In this document: positions 8,740 through 14,659 of the stretch, in pieces
Numbering within the stretch: the first letter of the stretch is position 1
Layout: every line of letters begins with the position of its first letter
NCBI GenBank assembly: GCA_030446525.1
Contig: JAUJNC010000115.1
Coordinates: 1-14,659 of the forward strand
Origin: Armatimonadaceae bacterium
Lineage (GTDB): Bacteria > Armatimonadota > Armatimonadia > Armatimonadales > Armatimonadaceae
Direction of reading: 5' to 3'
Length of the DNA stretch: 14,659 nt
Translations under genes and position numbers: made by a program
The notes under the pieces: generated by a model
What the model was told of the DNA's origin: nothing
Seen by the model: only the letters and a program-made list of their open reading frames with translations
Databases searched by the model: none

Positions 8740-9075
8740 ATGCCCGTGCAAGCCGTGCCGGCCGCCGTGCCGCCCGTGCCGCTGTCGTGGTACCTGATCC
8801 TGTCGGCGGTGCTGTTCACGATCGGCGTGGTGGGGGTGCTGGTGAAACGCAACCCCATCGTCATCTTCATGTGCATCGAGCTGATGCTCAATTCGGTGAA
8901 CCTGAGCTTCATCGCGTTCGCGCGCTACCTGGGCGACACCGGCGGGCTGATGTTCACCATCTTCGTCATGGCGGTCGCCGCCGCCGAGGTGGCGGTCGGC
9001 CTGGGGATCCTGGTCAGCATCTTCCGGTCACGCGAGAACATCAACGTCGACGAGATCAACTTGATGCGGGGCTGA
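8740..9075 (+). CDS. nuoK: NADH-quinone oxidoreductase subunit K
   Basis: NuoK (ND4L) is a small three-helix membrane subunit of the proton-translocation path. The frame gives 111 residues. The two conserved membrane glutamates of the family are present, in [20 protein letters not shown] and [19 protein letters not shown]. The N-terminus ([19 protein letters not shown]) is about ten residues longer than usual and Pro/Val-rich, but the strong ribosome-binding site places the start at 8740. The C-terminus ends with [10 protein letters not shown]. The gene begins four bases after nuoJ and ends 11 bases before nuoL. Confidence 0.97.
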   Translation: MPVQAVPAAVPPVPLSWYLILSAVLFTIGVVGVLVKRNPIVIFMCIELMLNSVNLSFIAFARYLGDTGGLMFTIFVMAVAAAEVAVGLGILVSIFRSRENINVDEINLMRG

Positions 9076-9080
9076 AGGGG
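9075..9080 (+). promoter_or_regulatory. Shine-Dalgarno sequence of nuoL
   Basis: AAGGGG shares its first base with the nuoK TGA and ends six bases before ATG 9087. This supports 9087 as the nuoL start rather than the longer open frame that runs back through nuoK. Confidence 0.7.
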
Positions 9081-9086
9081 ACTTTC

Positions 9087-11308
9087 ATGGAATCATCGGG
9101 CTCTTTCGTTCCCTGGCTTGTGCCGCTGTTCCCCCTGCTCGGCTACCTGCTGATCGCCTTCTTCGGGCGGCGCTGGACGGGCGCCTCGCTGCCCACGGTG
9201 CAGGCGGGCGGACATCACGGCGATGATCACGGCGGCCACGGCGCCGGTCCGGAGCAGCCGCACAAGGACACGTCGGACGGCGCCGCCTTCGACGCCCACG
9301 GCCACGAGGTGGCGGCGGACGCGCACGACGGCGGCGGGCACGGCCACGACGAGGCGCACCTGTCGCCCGCCGGCACCAAGCTCGTCGGCGGCCTGGCGAC
9401 GGCCACGGTGTTTCTGTCGTTCCTCGTCTCCTGCTACCTGTTCCTGAACCTGGGCGTGCTGGGCGGCGAGGAGCGGCGCATCTTCTCGACGAGCTTCACG
9501 TGGATGCACGTCCCGGCGATGGCGGGCATGAATACGCCGCTGCACCTCGACTTCCGGCTGGCCGTGGACCCGCTCTCCTGCCTGATGCTGCTCATCATCA
9601 CCGGCATCGGGGCGCTGATCCACCTGTACTCGACCGGGTACATGAGCCACGACGGCGGATACGCGCGCTACTTCGGGTACCTGAACCTGTTCGTGTTCTT
9701 CATGCTGCTGCTGGTGATGGGCTCGAACTTCCTGGTCCTGTTCGTCGGGTGGGAAGGGGTCGGCCTGGCGTCGTATCTGCTGATCGGGTTCTGGTACACG
9801 CGCCGCAGCGCCACGGACGCGGGCAAGAAGGCGTTCATCGTCAACCGCATCGGCGACTTCGCCTTTCTGGTCGCCCTGTTCCTGATCTTCCGTTTTTTCG
9901 GCACCTTCGAGTTCTACGGCGACAACGGCGTGCTGGCGCGGGCGGCCGCCCACAACCTGCCGGTCGGCTACCTGCAGGGGGGGCTCGCGCTCGGCCTGGG
10001 CGCCGTCACCCTCGTCCCGCTCCTGATGTTCATCGGCGCGGCGGGTAAGTCCGCGCAGATACCGCTCTACGTCTGGCTCCCCGACGCGATGGAGGGCCCG
10101 ACGCCGGTTTCGGCCCTGATCCACGCGGCCACCATGGTCACGGCGGGCGTCTACATGGTCTGCCGGGCCCACAGCCTGTTCCTCCTCTCGCCCACCGTCA
10201 TGACGATCATGGCCGTGGTCGGCCTCGCCACCGCGTTCCTGGCGGCGACCATCGGGCTGGTCCAGAACGACATCAAGAAGGTGCTGGCCTACTCGACGGT
10301 GTCGCAGCTCGGCTACATGTTCCTGGCCGCGGGCGTCGGCGCCTTCGGCGGCGCGATGTTCCACGTCACCACGCACGCGTTTTTCAAGGCGCTGCTGTTC
10401 CTGGGCTCCGGCTCGGTCATCCATGCCATGAGCGGCGAGCAGGACATGCGCAAGATGGGCGGCCTGGGCCCGAAGATCAGGACGACCTGGCTGACGATGC
10501 TGATCGGCACCCTCGCGATCGCCGGCATCCCGGTCTTCGCGGGCTTCTTCTCCAAGGACGAGATCCTCGCCAACGCCTTTGCCGGCCCGGGCGTGGGCGG
10601 CCTGGGGCACTGGTCGCTCTGGCTGGGCGGCTGGATCGTGGCCGGCATGACGGCGTTTCTACATGGCCCGCATGATGATGAAGACCTTCGCGGGCCGGCC
10701 CCGTTTTCGCCGGAGGCCGGCTCGAACGTGCACGAGTCGCCGCCCTCGATGACCGTCCCGCTGATCATCCTGGCGTTCCTCTCGGCGGTGGGCGGCTTCC
10801 TGGGAGGCTTCGCGCCGCTGCGCATCGCGTCCCCCTTCGAGCACTTCCTGGGCGAAACGGTCGAGTGGCGCGGGGAGGAGGCGGCGCTCGAGCACAGCGG
10901 TGAACACGGCTGGCTCCTCGTCGCGCTCTCCGTCGGCATCGCCGTCCTCCTGTGCCTGTACGCGCGCGGCGTTTACCTGCGCGCGCGCGGCGAGCGGCTT
11001 ACCGAGCAGCAAAAGCAGCGCAGCCCGGTGTGGCGCCTGCTGTACAACCGGTACTTCGTGGACGACATCTATGTCAGCGCCTTTGTCGCGGGGGGCAAGC
11101 GGCTCGCGCTCTGGCTGTGGCGGTTCATCGATGTCCGCATCATCGACGGGATGGTGAACGGGGTCGCGGGCGGCATCGGGGCTCTGGGCGGCGCGATCCG
11201 TGGCTGGCAAAACGGCTACGTCCGCAGTTACGCGCGCTCACCATGCTGGTGGGCGCCCTTATCGTGGTCATCGGCTGTCTGGTGGGTCTGCAGGGCATCG
11301 GCCGGTAG
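9087..11308 (+). CDS. nuoL: NADH-quinone oxidoreductase subunit L with His-rich loop; three one-base slips
   Basis: NuoL (ND5) is the distal antiporter-like proton channel, with the long lateral helix at its C-terminus. From ATG 9087 it reads MESSGSFVPWLVPLFPLLGY. After the first span comes an unusual His/acidic insertion (residues 43-91). Core motifs follow: VGWEGVGLASYLLIGFWY with the conserved Glu, GKSAQIPLYVWLPDAMEGPT with the conserved Lys, SALIHAATMVTAGVY, DIKKVLAYSTVSQLGYMF and THAFFKALLFLGSGS. One extra T at 10656-10658 and one missing T at 10704-10707 cancel, so 16 residues between them are misread; the correct reading is YMARMMMKTFAGRPRF. A third slip near 11232-11240 hides the true end, ALTMLVGALIVVIGCLVGLQ then GIGR, stop 11306-11308. 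Corrected length is 740 codons. Uncorrected, the frame runs wrongly into nuoM, to 11360. Confidence 0.96.
9213..9359 (+). other. Coding segment for a His/Asp-rich insertion in NuoL
   Basis: Residues 43-91 of NuoL contain 11 His and 11 acidic residues among 49, with clusters such as HHGDDHGGHG and GGGHGHDEAH. The segment lies between the first span and the next hydrophobic span. In known complex I structures this loop faces the cytoplasm, and the preceding GRRW fits the positive-inside rule. E. coli NuoL has only a short loop here. Metal binding is an inference from composition only. Confidence 0.8.
10656..10707 (+). other. Pair of compensating one-base slips in nuoL
   Basis: The observed frame reads TAFLHGPHDDEDLRGPAPF, which is polar and unlike the family. 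Shifting by one base between the T-run at 10656-10658 and the T-run at 10704-10707 gives YMARMMMKTFAGRPRF, which matches the usual TAFYM.R......F.G pattern of NuoL. An extra T in the first run and a missing T in the second explain it. Confidence 0.75.
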
Positions 11309-11310
11309 CC

Positions 11311-11316
11311 GGGAGA
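11311..11316 (+). promoter_or_regulatory. Shine-Dalgarno sequence of nuoM
   Basis: GGGAGA lies two bases after the corrected nuoL stop and ten bases before ATG 11327. It supports both the nuoL end at 11308 and the nuoM start. Confidence 0.6.
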
Positions 11317-11326
11317 TCAAAGCAAC

Positions 11327-12910
11327 ATGCCTATCGATCTGGAACAAGTTCCGATTCTGAGCATCCTGCTCGCCATGCCGCTGGTCGGCGCGCTGTGGAT
11401 CGGGTTCATCTCCCGGACCGAGATGCAAATAAAGCGGGCGGCGCTCACCTTCACCGTGCTCACCTTCCTGGTCTCGCTGCCGCTCTTCGCCTACAACCAG
11501 GGCCTGCTGTTGGGCGCGGACGGCATCGCCAACGCGTCGTACCAGTTCCAGTTCATCGAGGAAAACAGCTGGCTCCCGGAGTTCGGCATCTCGTACCACC
11601 TGGGGATTGACGGGGTGGCGATGCTGCTGATCCTGCTCACGACGTTCCTGCAGATCTTCGCCGTCTGGATCTCCTTTGACGCCATCCGCGAGCGGTTCAA
11701 GGAGTACTTCATCTTCCTGATGATCCTGGAAACGGGCATGCTCGGCGTGTTCTGCGCGCTCGACCTGGTCTTGTTCTACGTCTTCTGGGAGATGGTGCTG
11801 ATCCCGATGTACTTCCTGATCGGGATCTGGGGCGGGCGGCGGCGCATCTACGCGGCGATCAAGTTCTTCCTGTAAACCATGGCCGGCTCGATGCTTATGC
11901 TGGTGTCGATCATGGCGCTGTTTTTGCGCGTCCGTTCCTTCGACCTGCTGGCCATCAAGACGGCGCTCGTGAACGCGCCCTTGAGCGAGACCACGGCCCT
12001 GTTGATGTTCAGCGCGTTCGCCCTGGCGTTCGCGATCAAGGTGCCGATGTTCCCGTTCCACACGTGGCTCCCCGACGCGCACGTCGAGGCGCCCACCGCC
12101 GGGTCGGTGATCCTGGCCGGCGTGATGCTGAAGCTGGGGACGTTCGGCTTCCTGCGCTACTGCATCCCCCTGTTCCCCGACGCGGCGCGCACCGCCGCGC
12201 CGTACCTCATCGCGCTGGCCGTGATCGGGATCGTGTACGGCGCGCTGGTCGCGGCCATGCAGCGCGACATCAAGAAGCTGGTCGCCTACTCGTCGGTGAG
12301 CCACCTGGGGTTTGTCATGCTCGGGCTGTTCGCCTTCACGCCCCAGGCGCTGTCCGGCGCCGTCCTGCAGATGATCAATCACGGCATCTCGACCGGCGCC
12401 TTGTTCCTGCTCGTCGGCATGATCTACGAGCGGCGGCACACGCGGCAGATCAAAGACTTCGGCGGGCTGTGGGAGCAGATGCCGCTTTTCGGGCGCATCT
12501 TCCTGATCGTCACGCTCTCGTCCATCGCCCTGCCGCTCACCAACGGCTTCGTCGGCGAGTTTCTGATCCTGTTGGGCTCGTTCCAGAGCACCGTCCCCGG
12601 CGCCGCGTGGGCGACGGTCATCGCCACGACGGGCGTCATCTGGTCGGCCGTTTACATGCTGTGGATGTTCCAGCGGGTGATGTACGGCCCCGTCGACAAG
12701 GCGGAGAACCGCCGCCTGCGCGACCTGTCGGGGCGCGAGATAGCCATTCTCGCGCCGTTCGTTCTGCTGATCTTCTGGCTCGGCATCTACCCATACACGT
12801 TTACGCGCAAGGTGGACACGTCGCTGGATTACGTGCTGCGCGACGTGACGCCCGGGCAAGAACGGATACGCTATGAGGATACGCAGCCGGCGGTTGTGGC
12901 GGGAGGCTAA
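11327..12910 (+). CDS. nuoM: NADH-quinone oxidoreductase subunit M, interrupted by an in-frame stop
   Basis: NuoM (ND4) is the middle antiporter-like proton channel. The gene is 527 codons from ATG 11327 (MPIDLEQVPILSILLAMPLV) to TAA 12908-12910. An in-frame TAA at 11873-11875 sits inside the conserved stretch AAIKFFL-stop-TMAGSMLML, where the family has Tyr (FFLYTMAGS), so TAC to TAA at base 11875 accounts for it. The frame is the same on both sides; this is one gene, not two. Key residues are present: FYVFWEMVLIPMYFLIG with the conserved Glu, FAIKVPMFPFHTWLPDAHVE with the conserved Lys, APTAGSVILAGVMLKLG, and RDIKKLVAYSSVSHLGFVML. About 14 membrane spans are predicted, with a polar C-terminal tail. 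The last codons contain the ribosome-binding site of the next gene. Confidence 0.96.
11873..11875 (+). other. Premature TAA stop in nuoM (expected TAC, Tyr)
   Basis: The surrounding frame is unbroken before and after, and the context FFL-x-TMAGS is strongly conserved with x being Tyr. A single C-to-A substitution at 11875 explains it. Unlike the other lesions in the window, it is not an insertion or deletion. Confidence 0.8.
12901..12906 (+). promoter_or_regulatory. Shine-Dalgarno sequence of the UroD-family gene, inside nuoM
   Basis: GGGAGG within the last nuoM codons ends five bases before ATG 12912. It supports that start over the longer open frame beginning at 12873 inside nuoM, and indicates translation of this gene directly after nuoM. 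Confidence 0.75.
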
Positions 12911-12911
12911 C

Positions 12912-13835
12912 ATGACCAAAGCCGAGCGCGTGAGGGCGGCCTTATCGGGCGCGGAGACCGACCGCGCCCCGTTTTCCTTTTGGTATCACTTCCGGAGGGA
13001 GCCCGAGGCCGGCGAGGGGTTCGCGCGGGCGACCCTGGACTTTTACCGGGCCTACGACCCGGACCTGCTCAAGGTGATGCACGATACGCCGTACCAGCTG
13101 CCGGTCGACAACCCCGTCTTCGAGACGGCCGAGGACTGGAAGCTGCTCCCGGTGAACCCGCCCGATGCGGGCAGCTTCGGGGAGCAGCTCCGCTCGCTCA
13201 AGATGATCGCGGCCGACAAAAACGATGATGCGCCGATGATCGACACCGTCTACTCCGTCTTCGCGACGGCGCAGAAGATCACCGGGGGACGTCTCCTGGA
13301 GCAGCTGGACGCGGACCGCGACGGCGTAACGAATGGCCTGAAGCGGTTGGCGGCGGCGCTGGCGGGGTACGCGAAGTCGGCGGTCGAGAACGGGTGCGCG
13401 GGGGTCTTTCTCGCGGTCTCCGGGGCCGACGCGCAGACGATGCCCGCCGAGCGCTACCGGGAGCAGTTCCTCCCGCTGGACCGGCTGGTACTCTCCGGCG
13501 CCGCCGACGGCTGGTGCAACGTCGTCCACCTGCATGGCGACGACCTGCACTTCGACGCCTTGCTGCCTGTCGTGGAGCAGGCGCACGCCGTGTCGTGGAG
13601 CGACCGCACGGCGGGGCCGAGCCTGTCGGAAGCGCGCGCCCGGACGGGCAAGTGTCTCGTCGGCGGCGTCAACGAGCGCCTGATCGGCGGCTACACGCCG
13701 GAGCAGGTGCGTGCCGAGGCGGCCGACGCCGTGTCCCAGGTCGGCGGGCGCGGCATCCTGGTCGCCCCCGGGTGCACCGTGCCGACGGAAACGCCGCCGG
13801 CGAACCTGCGCGCTTTTCAAGAGGCTTTATCGTGA
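12912..13835 (+). CDS. Uroporphyrinogen decarboxylase (UroD/MtaA) superfamily protein of unknown function, between nuoM and nuoN
   Basis: An intact 307-codon soluble protein starting MTKAERVRAALSGAETDRAP. The opening (RV.AAL.G...DR.P.SFWYHF), ATLDFYRAYDPDLLKVM, the late segment LVGGVNERLIGGYTPEQV with GGRGILVAPGCTVPTETPP, and ANLRAFQEAL at the end match the UroD/methylcobamide methyltransferase (TIM-barrel) superfamily. It is not HemE: the N-terminal Arg/Gln substrate loop of HemE (RQAGR) is absent, and SFWYHFRREPE stands in its place. Corrinoid methyltransferases of this fold bind zinc through H-x-C and a distal Cys; here the equivalent positions read H206-L-H208 and C288, so a metal site is possible but altered. 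It has no signal peptide or membrane span and is slightly short for the family (about 330-380). The 1-base gap to nuoM and GTGA overlap with nuoN tie its expression to complex I. Substrate unknown. Confidence 0.85.
   Translation: MTKAERVRAALSGAETDRAPFSFWYHFRREPEAGEGFARATLDFYRAYDPDLLKVMHDTPYQLPVDNPVFETAEDWKLLPVNPPDAGSFGEQLRSLKMIAADKNDDAPMIDTVYSVFATAQKITGGRLLEQLDADRDGVTNGLKRLAAALAGYAKSAVENGCAGVFLAVSGADAQTMPAERYREQFLPLDRLVLSGAADGWCNVVHLHGDDLHFDALLPVVEQAHAVSWSDRTAGPSLSEARARTGKCLVGGVNERLIGGYTPEQVRAEAADAVSQVGGRGILVAPGCTVPTETPPANLRAFQEALS
13819..13824 (+). promoter_or_regulatory. Shine-Dalgarno sequence of nuoN, inside the UroD-family gene
   Basis: AAGAGG ends seven bases before the GTG at 13832. 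It supports GTG as the nuoN start and the four-base GTGA overlap with the preceding stop. Confidence 0.65.
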
Positions 13836-14659
13836 ACGTACTTGCGGATATCGGCTTGCTGGCGCCGCCCATTATTTTGATCGTGATCGGCATGGTGGTG
13901 CTGCTCTGGGACCTGGGGCTGCCGCCGCGGGGCAAGCGGACCCTGGTCTGGGTGAGCCTGTTGGGCTGTATCGGGGCGGCGGCGGCGGCGATCGTCGCCC
14001 TTGGCCGCGGGGACGCGCTCGCTTTCGGGGGGGGCATGATCTCCGACGGCTTCGGCAACCTTTTCAACATCGTGCTCTGCATCATCGCCGGGCTTTCGGT
14101 GCTGATGTCGGACCGGTACCTGGAAGAGAAGCACATCGACCAGGGCGAGTACCACGCGCTGGTCCTGTTCTCGACGTCCGGCGCGATGGTGATGGCGATG
14201 GCCTACGATTTGGTGAACGTCTTCCTGGGCCTGGAGGTGCTGTCGGTCGCGCTCTACATCCTGTCGGGCCTGGCGCGCCGCGAGGCGCGCTCCGAAGAGT
14301 CCGCCGTCAAGTACTTCCTCCTGGGCTCGTTCGCCTCCGGCTTCCTGCTGTACGGGACCGCGCTCATCTACGGCTCCGTGGGCATCGTCGCCCGGCAGCT
14401 GGGGACGCTGGACGGCCAGTCCTTCACCAACTTCGGAACCATCGCGCAAGCGCTGCGCGATGCCCCGGCGCTGGCAACCTCGCCTGTCTTTATCGCCGGC
14501 GTCGCGCTGATCATCGTCGGCCTGGGCTTCAAGGCAGCCATCGTCCCCTTCCACTCGTGGACGCCCGATGTTTACGAGGGCGCGCCCACCTCAGTCACCG
14601 CCTTCATGTCGGCGGGGGCGAAGGCGGGCGCCTTTGCCGCCTTCATTCGGGTCTTCGAG
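13832..14659 (+). CDS. nuoN: NADH-quinone oxidoreductase subunit N, 3'-partial
   Basis: NuoN (ND2) is the antiporter-like proton channel nearest NuoK. The frame opens with GTG 13832, read as MNVLADIGLLAPPIILIVIG, and stays open for 276 codons to the window end; full NuoN is about 450-500 residues. Family features: VFLGLEVLSVALYILSGL with the conserved Glu, SEESAVKYFLLGSFASGFLL, GFKAAIVPFHSWTPDVYEGA with the conserved Lys, and PTSVTAFMSAGAKAGAFAAF with the second Lys. A more polar loop (LGTLDGQSFTNFGTIAQALR) separates the two halves. There is no frameshift. The start overlaps the previous gene's stop by four bases (GTGA), and no better start exists upstream in this frame. Confidence 0.96.
   Translation, partial: MNVLADIGLLAPPIILIVIGMVVLLWDLGLPPRGKRTLVWVSLLGCIGAAAAAIVALGRGDALAFGGGMISDGFGNLFNIVLCIIAGLSVLMSDRYLEEKHIDQGEYHALVLFSTSGAMVMAMAYDLVNVFLGLEVLSVALYILSGLARREARSEESAVKYFLLGSFASGFLLYGTALIYGSVGIVARQLGTLDGQSFTNFGTIAQALRDAPALATSPVFIAGVALIIVGLGFKAAIVPFHSWTPDVYEGAPTSVTAFMSAGAKAGAFAAFIRVFE

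Noticed and set aside
8787..9086. Extension of the nuoL frame upstream through nuoK
   Set aside because: The upstream reading overlaps nuoK in another frame and has no hydrophobic or NuoL-like character. ATG 9087 has a good ribosome-binding site and the expected N-terminus.
9093..10610. A 505-codon open frame on the minus strand opposite nuoL
   Set aside because: It is a shadow of a high-GC coding region: rich in Arg, Gln, Asp, His and Glu, with no recognisable domain and fully opposite a clear NuoL. Similar long minus-strand frames opposite nuoH-I (6865-8326), nuoG (3745-4650), nuoM (11228-12919), the UroD gene (12942-13820) and nuoN (13817-14554) were dismissed on the same grounds.
11327..12910. 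Two separate genes in place of nuoM, split at the TAA
   Set aside because: Both halves share one frame, the stop falls inside a conserved membrane segment, and together they give one normal-length NuoM.
12912..13835. Calling the UroD-family gene hemE
   Set aside because: The HemE substrate-loop motif is absent and the C-terminal GCTVPTETP segment fits the wider methyltransferase-like branch. A heme-synthesis role cannot be supported.
1..14659. CRISPR array, tRNA, rRNA, insertion sequence or prophage genes
   Set aside because: No regularly spaced direct repeats, cloverleaf-type sequence, transposase motifs or terminal inverted repeats were found. The whole window is accounted for by the nuo operon and one accessory gene.

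Overview
The window is one continuous plus-strand operon for respiratory complex I (NADH:quinone oxidoreductase, nuo/NDH-1) from a GC-rich bacterium. The gene order is nuoC-D-E-F-G-H-I-J-K-L-M-[UroD-family gene]-N. The window opens inside nuoC and closes inside nuoN. nuoC and nuoD are separate genes. NuoG carries the optional extra cluster-N7 cysteine motif. No ribosomal or other strong taxonomic marker is present, so I do not assign a phylum; a GC-rich environmental lineage, probably from metagenomic or draft data, fits best.

Layout. Bases 1-6231 encode most of the peripheral arm: nuoC and nuoD (quinone module), then nuoE, nuoF and nuoG (NADH-oxidising module). Every one of these genes is interrupted by single-base frame changes, about two dozen in total, while conserved motifs survive on both sides of almost every break. 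Bases 6241-14659 encode the membrane arm (nuoH, J, K, L, M, N) plus the ferredoxin-like nuoI. These are almost clean: nuoL has three one-base slips, nuoM has one in-frame stop, and the rest are intact. Many breaks fall on short homopolymers, so I read them mainly as sequence or assembly error rather than gene decay. I therefore annotate each broken gene across its full span.

How the genes work together. NuoE and NuoF take electrons from NADH through FMN and a [2Fe-2S] centre. The Fe-S clusters of NuoF, NuoG and NuoI carry them to quinone at the NuoD/NuoC/NuoH interface. NuoH, J, K, L, M and N form the proton-pumping membrane arm. Start and stop codons are closely spaced (1-19 bases from nuoC to nuoF and from nuoG onward) or overlapping, which indicates one translationally coupled transcript. 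The one real spacer, nuoF-nuoG (106 bases), holds two GC-rich hairpins.

Most unusual points: (1) a 307-residue uroporphyrinogen-decarboxylase-superfamily protein that is not HemE, locked between nuoM and nuoN by a 1-base gap upstream and a 4-base GTGA overlap downstream; (2) a His/Asp-rich insertion in the first loop of NuoL; (3) a long low-complexity N-terminal extension on NuoG; (4) a sharp gradient of frameshifts along the operon; (5) a Tyr-to-stop change in nuoM. No tRNA, rRNA, CRISPR array, insertion sequence or clear promoter was seen, and no stretch over 300 bases lacks a gene.
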